From Branchiostoma floridae (lineage: Eukaryota > Chordata > Leptocardii > Amphioxiformes > Branchiostomatidae), in assembly GCF_000003815.2 (NCBI RefSeq), contig NC_049982.1, forward strand, positions 23,328,718 to 23,392,717: 64,000 nucleotides of DNA. The letters are read 5' to 3'. The notes under the pieces were generated by a model, which saw only the letters and a program-made list of their open reading frames with translations, made no database searches and had not been told where the DNA came from. The translations under genes and the position numbers were made by a program. Of the stretch, positions 25,625-37,393 are shown piece after piece (position 1 is the stretch's first letter; the number at the start of each line of letters is the position of its first letter).

Positions 25625-25770
25625 AAGAAAGAAAGAAGGAAAGAAAGAAAGAAAGAAAGAAAGGAGGAAAGAAAGGAGGAAAAAAGAAAGAAATGATAAA
25701 AAGAGGGAAAGAACGAATGAAGTCAGGAAAGAACGATTGAAATAAGGAAAGAATGGGTGGAGGAGGAAAG
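25625..25770. repeat. (GAAA)n-type microsatellite
   Basis: An imperfect run of GAAA/GGAA units lies just upstream of the exon that carries the first ATG of the ZU5-UPA gene. Confidence 0.9.
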
Positions 25771-26284
25771 GAAGAAGAAAAGGTAATTCCTGGCTGCCGT
25801 TATGGTAATTTTTGTTGTTTTAATTTTTACAAATTGCAACACTTCATTTCCTTGAAAACCCAATGTTTGAATCTATGAAGAAGACACAAACCTCGAGGCT
25901 GACAAGTGTCAATAGAATGGGCCATGTTTTGATACCCAGTGTCATAGCAAAGTGGAAGGAAGGAGAACGTGATTCATTCCTTCAAACTGTGTGCTTGACC
26001 GGCTTGGATAGCGCCAAAGCCACCCACGAAAGCACAAGCTAACTAGTGAAGGAAACAACCTCTTCCAAATTTACAAAGGTCTAGTGGTCTTACTTTACCC
26101 CAAGGGCATTTCCGAGGAGTTAAGGTGGACTTTCGGTAAGCATAGTATCAAGAGTTGTTTCAGACCAACAAGGACACTACAAAAAATTCTTGCTTCTCCC
26201 CAAGGACAAAACAACAAAGGAAACTAGATGTAGTGTGCTGTACCATTTCTTGCCAGTGTGAAATAAACAAAGGACAGTACAGTG

Positions 26285-26345
26285 TAGAGAAACGTTGAGT
26301 TCAAATCGCGGACGCGTTAGTTTCGGTCCGACGGGTAGTAGCTCA
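26285..26345 (+). promoter_or_regulatory. RLR-promoter-like element, inverted
   Basis: CGTTGAGTTCAAATCG, then GTTAGTTTCGGTC and GCTCACCG, are the reverse complement of 36937-36990 at the RLR A 5' flank. The position is downstream of copy A and upstream of the ZU5-UPA gene. ACCGAAACT resembles an interferon-regulatory-factor half site; function is inferred only. Confidence 0.4.
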
Positions 26346-26534
26346 CCGAGACTAGTCAGACTCAAAACAGCAGTAAAAGCTTGCAGCAAAGGCAATACAC
26401 TATTATCATGCAAGCGTCTTACATATTATCTTTCTTATCTTCATTCAGAGTTATACATCTGAAATGATTTGACTTTACAAATCAAAATAGGGGAATGCAG
26501 ACGGCATAGGTGATGTTGCTGGAGAGATAATGCA

Positions 26535-27219
26535 TCAGTCGAACATTGGTTCATCTTCCTCCTCTTCTTCCGGCGTCTCCAGCATCCCGGAAATGTCGTC
26601 AGGGGTGATGCCTTCGACATAAAAGGGTGCGTTTTTCCACTTCCGGCAGGTCAGTCTCTGTCCGTCCGACTTCTCAATGACGAAAGACTCGATCTTCAGG
26701 GTGGGGAAGCTGGCCTGTCTGTACACCATCTGTATTCCCCAGTCTTGTCTGCAGTTTCTGGAAGAAAATGTGATAGGGGGTGTGAACAGAAGTACAAGCA
26801 CAGATACTTGTGGTTTGAGAGTGCAGCTGTACGTATGTATTACTCGGATGAATACAAAGCATCCTCAATCCTGATTCATTTGAGAGTGGAAGGGTCGCAG
26901 AGCAATATGGGTAGGACGTCTGAAGTAACCGGCTGCTCTTCCTGCTGGGAAAATAGCAGAAGTTCTACTGTAATGCTCACAGTTTCACACTGCAATGTGT
27001 AAAGTCACTGGTAATGCTTCTTACCTGCAGTATACTTTTCCGTTCTTTTCCCAGTCGTCAATCTTCTTGGGTGGGTGGGGCTTGATGATGATCCGTTGGG
27101 GAAACGTTTTGTCCACCACCACGTGATGGTTCTCCTTGACCTTGCGGAAGTCGCTGACATTGCAGGCGAACTCCTTGCACTTCACACACAGCAGCCTCAT
27201 CCCCTTTCCACGGATCTTC
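26535..27219 (-). CDS. RLR A C-terminal RNA-binding domain
   Basis: Two exons carry the RLR zinc-binding domain: [11 protein letters not shown] supplies one Cys pair, and [14 protein letters not shown] the other. KIESFVIE and an RKWKNAPF segment follow. The CxxC...CxxC-xx-WG layout matches RIG-I/MDA5/LGP2 domains that bind double-stranded RNA ends. The tail is acidic ([11 protein letters not shown]). Confidence 0.9.
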
Positions 27220-30200
27220 CTGTGTAGAAAAATAATCGAATCCTACTGTTTACTCTATGTATATGTATTGCTATCCATTATCCACTGTTGCCAAACTTTT
27301 GGGGCACTTCACTGACTGTGACACGTACTGTTGGCATGTGTAAGAGTTAAAAATCTACGCAAAGAAATTATTTGCTCGTCAATAAACATTTGAAAGTGTA
27401 AATTGCTCAATAGAAGCAAAAGCAGAAACCAGTCTTCTAGTACAAATGATAACTATGCTGTTGCCTACTTGGTTTTCCTCTGCATTTCCGTCAGCGCCTG
27501 TGCGAGATCTCTTTCCTTCTTGGACTCTTCTTGCAGACGTCGGACCTCCTTCATGAACACTTCCTGTTGTTCCCTCTGCATGTGCCACACCTGCAGCATG
27601 GCCTTCTCCATCAGCTTCTCCCGAATGGTGTTCAACTGCATATCAAAGATTTAGATTTATTGGAATTGCAGAAAATGCAGATGGTTAACGTTATGGGAGT
27701 AGTCACAGTCATGTATTCTTGTGAAATATCACTTCCACCTCCTCATATAGTAATGTTCAGCTTAGATTTTAATTTTTGCACTAGTACTACTTTTGCACAT
27801 TCGTCTGCAGACAAAACATCATAAAAGAAAAAAAACGTAACTCTTATAGACAATAGGAGCATGTTTTAGTCTTTTGTCAATATAGGCTCGTTCTCATTTA
27901 AATGTCCCTAGGGACGTCCACTTATACCTAAATGATGTACTCAAGAAGGTAAGTCCTTTCAAGAAAACAGGGTAAAGTATACTGTCGTAACAAACGTTAC
28001 CGGTAACGTTTGTTAACTGCTCTAGTATCTGTAATACATTATAAATGGGACCGAATATAATAAGTTGCCATTTTTTGGCTATGGTTAAAAGAGCAATTTT
28101 CCACAACCAGGTAGTTTTCACAGAAAATAAAGCTGATTTATTTTTCGACCAAAAAATGCCATTTTTTACATTTCAATGAGAACGAGTGCATAGCTGAAAG
28201 GAAAGCGGTTGATTATTCAAGCTAACTGTGGTTACGTTGCACCTTTTCCTTCAGGACATTTCCGCCTTCTCTTCCAGCGATCAGCACGGACTTACTGCCC
28301 TCAGCACGACCACGTCCTGTACAAAGGGAATGGAAGTCATTATAACTTTCGTGTTACGAGTATTTTGCTCGAAAATACAACAATATTCTGGTCAATGATA
28401 AACCAGTTTACTCGTCTCTTGTTCAGCAATATGTTGTCCATGTTTTGGTGTTGGAAAAAATGTCTGTGCATGAACATGTGGTTATGTGAAATTACCTCTG
28501 GTCTGCACCTTGCCTATCTCGTTGCCCACATAGTCATAGCGGAACACGAAGTTGCACTTGGCGATGTCTATGCCTTCCTCTGCCACAGAGGTGGAGATGA
28601 CAATCTTGTGGCCTCCAGTGTTGAATAGCTCCAGCAGCTCCACCTGCTGATTTTGTGTCATGCCTGCAGTGAACAGGTATCATGTGCTCAATACTCGAGC
28701 TCAATTATGTTGGAAAAGACAAAACCACAAACAGAAACGTCAATTTGTACTTTATTATAGACTGGCTAACTCACAAACAAGAGAGGAATATTTTCTGACT
28801 GTGCAGAAGGTCGATTTACACGTTTTTCCTTTTGATTGAGCAGGTACATTGCAACATTTAAACAACACGCTAAATGAATTGCATCCAGCTTACAGATCTT
28901 CAATAGAATACCAACACGCCCAACGTATAACCTAACCCTTGTTAGGTTAGGGTTAGGGTTATGAGTTAGGGGTTAGGGTTTAGGGTTTATGGTTAGGGTT
29001 AGGGTTAGGCTTGGGGTTAGGGTTAGGGTTAGGGTTAGGGTTAGGGTTAGGGTTAGGAGTTAGGAGTTAGAGATTAGGGTTTGGGTTTGGGTTTGGGTTA
29101 GGGTTGGGGTTGGGGTTGGCGTTAGGGTTATGGTTAGGATTCTACTGTATACTGAATACTGTAACATAAGGCATGTTACCCGTAGAGTCTACCTTTACTA
29201 GAAGTTGATGTGATTTTGTTTCTCAAACAGAATGCATAATGTTTACCTTCCGACAAATGTATAAAGTGAATTGTATAGAGCACATACTGAAATAGAAAAA
29301 TGTTAACGTGGAATCTCATTGACATACTCAGTGTTCTGCGACTAGTCATGTGAAGAGATTCACAGCACGTACAGCAGAAATTAATGCATCTAATCGAAGA
29401 GTTATCACCTCCTGTGCTCTCACTGGCTCCAGCGCCCACGAGCCTTCCCGGGTTGAGCTTTCTAAGATCGGGGTCCTCCTGCATCCACGTGAGTAGGGCG
29501 ATGGTGAGAGCTCGGGTCTTACAGAACAGCAGGCAGCGGGAGTCGGGCTTCTCTGCGTACGCCTGGAGGATCATGTTTTTCAGCTCGTCCAGTTTCGGGT
29601 TGGAGTACTTCGGATCTGCAGCATATTCCTGAAGGTACCCTTTTGCCTCTGCAAACGATAATACAAGAGCACGTCAGATTAGGGACGAATCAACGAATCT
29701 TATCGATGATTACTTTCGAATGACAATTGGCATATTTTGGAAATCGTCAGATGCAAACTCGGGAAGCTTGAATCGCCTTACGCCACTCGTCCCTCTCCTT
29801 TATAAATCACTGCACAGATTGTAATTTGCAATGGAAATATGAACAATTATAACCTATCTGTCACGTTTCCAGCCTTATGATTCTACGAGTCTACTTAACA
29901 GATTGGTAATAAAATCATAATTTGATTTGTTTACACAAAACCACGAATGTACGTACCTATGAAGTGCTTCACCAGATCTTCATCAGTGCCGTCAAAACCT
30001 TCTTTTTGCAGATCAGTCACGAATTTCTCAAGGTACTGCAGAGCATCTTTGGTCCGCGCGTCAGCGTTGATGGCGAGAGCATCGAAGTACTTCTGCAGTG
30101 GTTATGACGTACAGTATGTTGAGTTGTTTTGCATATTTGATGTGAGCCTTTCATGGTTTAAGTTGACGCGTATATGTAGTGTGGTTGTATGGCAATTTAA

Positions 30201-33200
30201 ATCGCTTCGCACTTCTGGCATTTCTGTATCTGTATCTGTATCTATATAGCCGGTATAACCGCCGTTCGGCATAACACACCAGCTTTGCAGGCACGTGGCG
30301 CGGCAGCAGCTGGTTATACTACACCGAACGACTCGTTACCCCTAACTTTTGCACATCTATCTGCAAGCGTTCTTTAAAACTACCGAGGGAAGATGCCCCT
30401 ACTGTACTTGGTGATAACAAGTTCCACTCTGCGATAGTTCGAATTTTTGAACACATCAATCCTAGGTTGTAATTGGTAACTCTGGTATTTGAAGGCATGA
30501 CTGTTTCTTGTTCTTTTTTGAGCTGGTATTAGATACTTATCCGTTGGTACGTCCACCAGTTTATTGGTCATTTTGTACATCATGGAAAGTCTGGACATTT
30601 TCCTTCTGTCTTCAAGTGACATCCACTGCAAATCTGTTTTCATTTTGGTAACACTAGAATCCCTGTTATAGTTGTTTGTACAGAATCGGGCAGCTTGGTT
30701 CTGTACCCTTTCAAGTTTATCTTTGTCTTTCTTTGTATACGGGTCCCATACTGTAGCAGCATATTCAAGGTTAGGTCTTACTAGTCTTACTAGCATTTGC
30801 CAATAATTATGTTGCATTAAAGTTTCGATGGAAAGGCATGGGACAACATTTTTTAATCATGTTCCTTCTCACTGTCAGATCCTCTGATTAATATGCTAAT
30901 AGTATAATCAAAACTACTCTGAATACAACTGCCACGTTTTCGCTGGGTCAATACGCTGATTTCCAGGAGATGGTAAAACTTACTCTAAGGTGTTCTGTGG
31001 CGGCGTGGATGGCTCGGCTGACTTTATCATCCTCGGTGATGATTGCACCCTTTCTAGCTAGGGTCACCACCCACTGTCATACGCCTGTTTCTCTCTTTGA
31101 CGGGGTGGCTTCAGCTCTGCTGTTGTCAGATGCTTTGATGCTGTGGAAAAAGAGAAGTGTAGTTATAGCCCACACCGTCATATCACAGCCATACAATTAT
31201 GATGATAATGCGGGGGGTCCTTGTGGATTCTTGTCTTATATACATATTGAAACGCCTTTTGAAATAAGAGTACTATGTCGATTTTCATGAGCCATTGGCT
31301 AAGACAGAAATGTGAGTGTCTATCTCACCTTCTATAGCCAGTGTGTTCTCAATGCCCTCCATGATCATGTTTACCCTCTCTGCAAACGGGTCTTCACTTC
31401 TTCCACTCACTGGTTTCACTTCTGCAAAATAAAAGTAGCGTTTGGGTATAACGTGAATTGCACACACTGCATTTACGCTTATCAATTCCACTTTACGTTG
31501 TTGGGAAAAGATGATAAACATTTGGCACTTCTTAATACACCACGCTGTTTTAGCTGTAGTCGGCTTAATTCCCTAACATTAACAATGGTTAACATTTACG
31601 ACAATAATACACAGGATATATAAGGCAACTTTTTACCTTCTTCAGGCTTTTGATTATATTTCTCCAGTTCGTCTTTGTGCTCTACAACCTGAGAAATCCA
31701 CGCTGCGTCCAGGTTGGCGCACGCTCCCAGGATATGTTCCACGGCTTCCTTCTGACTCTTCGCCTTCCCCACACCCAGGGAGGCGGTCAGGCCGATGATC
31801 TGCAAAGAAAAAGAAAAAGGGGACAACTGTGAGTGGATATTTTCGTAACCATATGAATAAAAGTTTGTGTTCACCAGGAAACCATGTTTCATGCTTGGGA
31901 ATGTAGTATTTTAGTTTCAGATGTAACTTCTTATCGATGTGTGATACCATCGAATTGAATCATCGAAATTGTATTGGCTATGCAATACTAGTATGTCTGA
32001 TGACCTATAGAACTACGTTGTTAAGCATCGTTGTAAAACCTGGAGTATTGTGTCACTATCAATTGTTACTACACATAAATGGAGATAAGTGTTCTTTTTG
32101 TCTTGTCTCAACGTGTCTGTCTCTGTGTGTCTGAATGTTGGTCTGGTTGTTGTCATGCATCCACAGTACTACTTCTGAGCTTTAATTCCTAAGAGAGTGA
32201 AGTTTGTCATCTCTCCCAAAAAATAATTTCATCAGGTTGGTAGAATATAAGATATGGGAGAATTCTTTTACACAACCAATTTGCACTCACTTTGCTTACC
32301 TTTTGGTGTCATCAGGTGTCTGAGGAAGATGTCTGAGAGTCAACGAAACGTAGGCAAAGTGAGATCAATTTTTTGTGTGTAAATGAATTTTCCTTTATCT
32401 TGTCTGCCATCTCTACTTGCAATACCTTACCTGTGGCAGCCTTGCGCTGCTCTGCTCCACCTTCTGCTTTATGTACCTGGTCATGATGGCGTTGTACGGA
32501 TCGTTCTTCTGGCAGTGGTGACACTCGTCAAAGATCAGCATGGAGAACGTGTCCAGCGTGATCAGCTCGTCCCTCAAGGCGTTCTCCAGAACCTGGGCAG
32601 TCAAGATGATGACGTCGTAATCGGGAAGAGTCTCCCCAACTGGAATGTCGGCTGTAGTTTCGCCACTAAGGGGCAAAATGTCGTACCTGGACGAAACAAA
32701 AGAAAATGAAGTCAAACCGGCCAGAGAAATTAAACGATCGGCTACGATACTACCCATTTGGAACATGCATGGTGTGGTTCAACCACGATGCGCCACGATG
32801 ATCGCTACGCTCGCTCGGTGGTTTATTTTGTGCTATACTATCGGACATAAAGCAGGTCTTATATCACACCTCGGGTCAGGACATTTATCTAATAGTATTT
32901 GTCTATCGATGGCACACAGCCATGCGTACAAAAGTACATAGATGTATTTCTATAAAGTTGACTATGGATGTCAGTAGCTGACTCACTTGGGACTTAGGTA
33001 TTCCCGGAACGCGTTGTACTGCTGTTCCACCAGCGGCACCTTGTTGAGCAGGAACACCACACGCCGCCGTGCATCCTCACCTGCTCCCACTTTTGGAACA
33101 TGGGAAGAGACGCTAAGTTAAATGGGTTTTCCATAGAAGACACAGACGGTATTCTTGAATTGCAATGACAAAGTAAATGTAAGAGAAAGTAAGGGAGCAA

Positions 33201-36200
33201 CTGAGGGAGGGGAGGTCGACCGGTCACGAGGGTACAGATGAGTATTAAATTTGGGGTTAAAATATACCTCTCAAGCTCCTTCTTACACTTTCTTCCTTTC
33301 TTCCTGGAAGTCTCTACAATCATCAACATTATTGAATTAAACTATATGGAGTAATTACCAAAGGCGGCACCGCCTTCCAGATGATTCCGAGTGATTTTGA
33401 TGGCCACGCGAGTCTTGCCACTACCGGTAGGTGCGCAGATGATGGTGTTCCGGCCTTCCAGTGCTGGTGTTGCCAGCTCCATCTGGTAGTCTCGCATGGG
33501 GATGTCCTTCAGTTCTTGTTGTTCGCCAGGCGGTTTGGTGGCTTGTAGAGGCGTCATCTTTTCACATCCTGTATTTAAAAAACGACATGAATGCACTAGC
33601 TGTAGTCATCATACCGTCACCGGTGCTTATCAGACAGCTAAAGTTACCAGTGGAAAAGTCTGGGAAGAGTGTAATGATGTGACAATTGTCTGTGTGTGTG
33701 CAATGGTGAAATCATAATCATCAAACAGTGCAGTCAGATTTTGACAATTTTTAATGACTTTTGATAATTACATTAAATAATATTTTTATTCGCAAGAAGA
33801 AAAGTAAGGTGCGTTTACGAAATAAAGTGGTATCTATTGACTTTGCTTTTTATTTTACCTTCTTTACCCTGCTTCTCATCAAAATCAAAACCGGCTTCTT
33901 GTAAGGCCGTTGATGGCGGTTTGACCTTGTTCACATCCAGACCAATTGTGGTCGGCGCTTCTGTCGGGATAGAGATGTTAGGTGTGTCCTCTTCTGAGTC
34001 TGCAGCTGCTCCGTATGTCGGCCTGGGAACTGAGGAAGAAAAAACGGTTATATAATAAACCGATATTGCTGTCAATCAAAAGTAGTCATGCGGTCAATAG
34101 GGGGGGGGGTGTTTGTTCGTGTGTCCAGTTTAACAATACACGTGCAGAATGTTGAAATTTTGAGATGCATCATCTACAATGGACACATTTACCCTAACCT
34201 GTGATGTATACGAAATGGACATGAATACAAGTTGTTAAGTGAATGATAATCGGTATTACCTTTTGCTAAGTCTTTGTTCCGGCCAAAACGTTCCATCGAC
34301 TGCCTCTTTCTCTTTGTACCTTTAAAGGAAATGGATTATGTTGTCATTTTTAATGTTTTATCTCAATAGGCTAGATTACTTGTTTATCTAACAAATTCAC
34401 TCTTTGCATGTAAGTCAATTGGTAACGTACCATAGTAAAGTTGATCTTTTTCCTAATTTGTAGAGCTTGTGCTTTGATCTTAGAGCTAGACAGGAATGAT
34501 AATAAAGATAGAACTGCATGCTTTACTCACCCGGGTACCCCTGATCTGACAGTAACTGCACAATTTTGACGGCAACTTCTGTGATGTCTTCTGCAATGTT
34601 GTCATATTGGATACGGTGAGCGCGGGTCTTCTTCAACAAGGGGAAGCGGTTGCCGACCTTTTTGCTAAAAGTTTCAAAGTTGTCTGTGTTTTGATCCAGC
34701 CAAATCGGGTAGAATTTCTTTTGATGAAACAAGGACTTTTCATACTCTAGTCTAGGCCAGTACTTATCCAGCAGATGATTACTTATGACAATAGTAACCA
34801 GCTTCAAACTTTCACTTTCAAGCGTGGACATGATTTTCTCTGAAATGTTCTCTCCTGTGCTGATTGACACCTCATCAAAGAAGATCTCCTCTTCATGTAG
34901 ATTTTGACCCAGTAGAGCTTTGTGAAGCGGTCGGACAAATGACTTCTTGTCCTCTCCGGCGTGGATGATGAACAAGCTGGGCCCTTTCGAAAGGAAAAAT
35001 TTTAAAAAAAATACCACGCTAAGTAACGAATATCAAGTAAAAAACAAGATGTACCAGCACACCAGAGAATTGATTAGGCTAAGAATATGCATGTTATTGA
35101 CAGGCTATGAAGACTTCTTAAAATCATTCAATTTCATGACGAAGGGACAAAATGCCAGAGACGTAATGGAGCCTCTGTGTCATGGCAATTGGCATAAATC
35201 TATGGATTAGTCTGTAATACAACTACATGTATAGTTTGAAGTAATTTTGTTTTATAAGGACCGTTCTGTTTAATTCTAGCCTTTAAACAAAGCTTGGAAA
35301 TAGCATAGCAGGGAAATAACAGGCAATACGTCTGAATGACAATTGATGTATCAATGCAATATGTATTATGAAAATTTCTATTATGGGTATCTATAATCAT
35401 AAAACTTGGAATTACCTCTTCTGGTGGGTTGTTGTATTGGTGAGGATGCTGGTACGACACTGCCTTCAATATGACTTGTACTTGCCACAGCTGTGGCAGG
35501 AACAGAGCCTCCGGACAAGGTTGGCTTAGGTTGACCTAATGGCGATTGATACATTATTTCAGATATCAAACAATACCGTCAAGGACAAAGGATTTATTAA
35601 TGATTCATTCCACCATGTATGAAGCTCAATATGCTGTTGCATCAGAACTTCCGCAGGATTAAATTTGTTGCCATATAGTCAGACGATGCCGACCAATCAA
35701 GATTCCCATTTTGAATGTTAGATTTACGATATCGATTATAATGCAAGATTTTTAATGTTAAAATACTATTATGATACAACATTAAGTTTGAAATAATGAT
35801 TTAAGATATGAACAATATAGTAGGAAACACAATGGCATGAAACTCAATGCAAGAACGTAAAACGATATCAAGTGCACACGCACCCATTCTTGTAGTGGCA
35901 CAATCCAAAACGATACATTTTTTTTCGTCCGCCATCTTTGTTTGTGTCCACAACATGGGCATATAACGTTGCCAGAGTTTTTACCTTGAAAACCTGTCTG
36001 AGATTGCCTTGGACTGACTTATTAGGCCGTTTGAAACAAATGAAAAATATTCTGGCCTTGCTATGCAGGCAGGGTCGACTTACGACAAGATTACAAGTCG
36101 ATTTGCTTAATACTGAGTTGACAACATATCGTACGTTTACCTGTGTCAGATTGAATACGCTTCCTTAGTCACTGTATATAAGGCGCCGTATTATATTATA

Positions 36201-36739
36201 GCTTGGACCTTCTCCGTTGCAATAGTGAAATAGAGAACATTAGGGTTTATAAAACAGGATGTTGTGAAGTGATTCACAACAGCTAACAGTAACAGGTAAA
36301 TCGGACTTCTAATAGCAGCATACCCTAGATTTTGCAGTAAGTTTAATGTAACGTTAAAGGAAATTGTTTTACAAATGGTTGGTATTATACTTCATTTATT
36401 AGTTTGTGTCTGATATTTCTGAATTGTTAAATTCAACATGTAACATCATTTTCACTTACTTGCATCACTCTCTTCCTGCAACAAGTCTGCCAGATGAGGA
36501 TAGGTTTCCTGCAGGATTTCACAAAACACGGGGAATGCAGTTGGGCCTCTGGTCTGTAGCAGGTCAATAAGTTCGTCCGCTCGCTCTTCGTGTGTTAGTT
36601 CCTGTTTTATGACCTCCTGTTTCATTGACGGCAGCAGAATACCTCGTTCTATCAGCTTGTTCACTACGTGGGTCACTCTCAAATCTCGTCTGATGTCAGG
36701 CAGTCTTCTTTGGAGAATGTCTCGGTGCTTGGACTCCAT
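26535..36739 (-). CDS. RLR copy A: CARD-TIR-helicase-CTD, with one frameshift
   Basis: Exons in transcript order: 36739-36460, 35535-35416, 34983-34531, 34319-34260, 34029-33859, 33568-33359, 33089-32987, 32686-32431, 31799-31637, 31421-31329, 31140-30984, 30092-29957, 29648-29409, 28663-28496, 28316-28243, 27635-27469, 27219-27025 and 26757-26535 (stop TGA). This is about 1090 residues. Order: CARD, Ser/Pro linker, TIR, basic linker ([11 protein letters not shown]), acidic linker, DExH helicase, zinc-binding C-terminal domain. RLRs are cytosolic RNA sensors; the CARD and TIR should be effector modules. Exon lengths equal those of copies B and C except exon 30984-31140. There a missing T near 31078, against copy C, puts a stop in frame. 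The gene is a recent pseudogene, a null allele or an assembly error. Confidence 0.85.
27469..31421 (-). CDS. RLR A second helicase domain and pincer
   Basis: Eight exons. Motif IV is [11 protein letters not shown]; motif V is [17 protein letters not shown]; motif VI spans two exons as [11 protein letters not shown]. The exon 27635-27469 is a long charged helix ([13 protein letters not shown]), the pincer arm typical of RLRs. The damaged exon 30984-31140 lies between motif III and motif IV and corresponds to the Hel2 insertion. Confidence 0.85.
27887..28186. mobile_element. MITE with ~19-bp terminal inverted repeats
   Basis: The ends CTCGTTCTCATTTAAATGT and ACATTTCAATGAGAACGAG are inverted with one mismatch. 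The 300-bp element is absent from the same intron in copies B and C. No clear target duplication is seen. Confidence 0.75.
28937..29140 (+). repeat. Interstitial telomere-like (TTAGGG)n block
   Basis: Long runs of GGTTAGGGTTAGGG with variants (GGGTTTGGG, GGGTTGGGG) lie in the intron between the motif IV and motif V exons of copy A. The same intron of copy C has a block at 60765-60909. Confidence 0.95.
30222..30830 (-). mobile_element. CR1-like LINE 3' end with reverse-transcriptase tail ORF
   Basis: The minus frame 30817-30380 encodes about 145 residues ending a non-LTR reverse transcriptase ([20 protein letters not shown], then [12 protein letters not shown]). The element ends in (ATACAG)n on the minus strand. 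It is 5'-truncated, sits in one copy A intron, and is absent from the matching intron of copy C (61822-62106). Confidence 0.88.
31637..33568 (-). CDS. RLR A first helicase domain
   Basis: Exons 33568-33359, 33089-32987, 32686-32431 and 31799-31637. Motif I is [13 protein letters not shown], motif II is [14 protein letters not shown] and motif III is [15 protein letters not shown] is the RLR form of the DExH box, and [10 protein letters not shown] is the Q-motif-like entry. All ATP-binding residues expected for an active first RecA domain are present. Confidence 0.93.
34531..34983 (-). CDS. RLR A TIR domain exon
   Basis: One 453-nt exon encodes 151 residues and nearly a whole TIR fold: [15 protein letters not shown] (strand A), [18 protein letters not shown] (BB loop), [22 protein letters not shown], and FYPIWLD. 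W-P-R-L-E places a Glu four residues after Trp, the position of the catalytic Glu in SARM1 and plant TIR NADases. The phase is 1 on both sides, so it can be inserted or skipped without changing frame. Confidence 0.92.
36460..36739 (-). CDS. RLR A N-terminal CARD exon
   Basis: The ATG at 36737-36739 starts [29 protein letters not shown] and [17 protein letters not shown] follow, ending with HLADLL. The RGPxAFxxFxxxL motif is characteristic of RAIDD/caspase-2/caspase-9 type CARDs rather than RIG-I CARDs. It suggests caspase recruitment by homotypic binding. Confidence 0.9.
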
Positions 36740-37159
36740 ATTTGTCAATTGAGTTCTGGCTATGATGCGGAAAGGTTGGCCACTGATTTTCACTATTTTT
36801 CTATGGTTTTTTCATAACAGATCCCTACGAATCAGAAGTGATCAGCTGTCCTAACATTTATGTTAATTCATTCAAAATAAAATCTTGGCTATTACGCGTT
36901 ACAATGGCCTGAAAGGTTGACAAAGCGGACCATTGTCGGTGAGCTGCATCCGACCGAAACTAACGAGTCGACGATTTGAACTCAACGGTTGTCAGTTTTC
37001 CGTCAGATCTAAGTACTATTCTAGCCTCACCTCAAACTCCCTGAAGCCTTACTGTCCAAATGTAACAACAGATATGCTTGATAAACACAGTAAGCGCCCC
37101 GTCATGATGATTCGTTCCAAACTATGCTGGCCAAGTGAAGTCGCCATGGCCGTTCACAT

Positions 37160-37187
37160 ACTTCCGGGTTGATATCTGTGACGTCAC
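37160..37187 (-). promoter_or_regulatory. ETS-like site and CRE at RLR A 5' flank
   Basis: CTTCCGGG (37161-37168; CCCGGAAG on the minus strand) is followed by the palindrome TGACGTCA (37179-37186). The same pair occurs at copy B (56963-56979) about 380-420 bp upstream of the ATG. Conservation between paralogues supports a promoter role. Confidence 0.55.
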
Positions 37188-37393
37188 AGAGGGGGTTACG
37201 TAAGCAGTCGAATAATGGCACCACTTGTTACCTCCATGAAATGTCATGGAGGTTATATTTTCACAAGCGTTTGTCTGTCTATTTGTCTTTCAACAAGATA
37301 ACTCAAGAACGGCCGGATATGGATTAGTTTCATACTTGTTGTGTTGGTGGAATGTAATGAAAGCTTGAAATGAGTAAATTTTGGAGCCCATAG

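Larger units (their letters stand above)
25597..26534. other. Region between ZU5-UPA gene and RLR copy A
   Basis: After the microsatellite come unique AT-rich sequence and, from about 26365, a ~165-bp block (AGCAGTAAAAGCTTGCAGC onward). That block recurs beyond the stops of copies B (39700) and C (58166) and is the shared RLR 3' UTR/flank. A GAAAC-containing element at 26285-26345 resembles RLR promoter sequence. Confidence 0.65.

Noticed and set aside
28900-29150. A true chromosome end
   Set aside because: The telomere-like block is flanked by RLR exons on both sides and is recurrent in copy C, so it is interstitial.
30380-30817. Host gene inside RLR A
   Set aside because: The frame is the C-terminal end of a non-LTR reverse transcriptase with a microsatellite tail.
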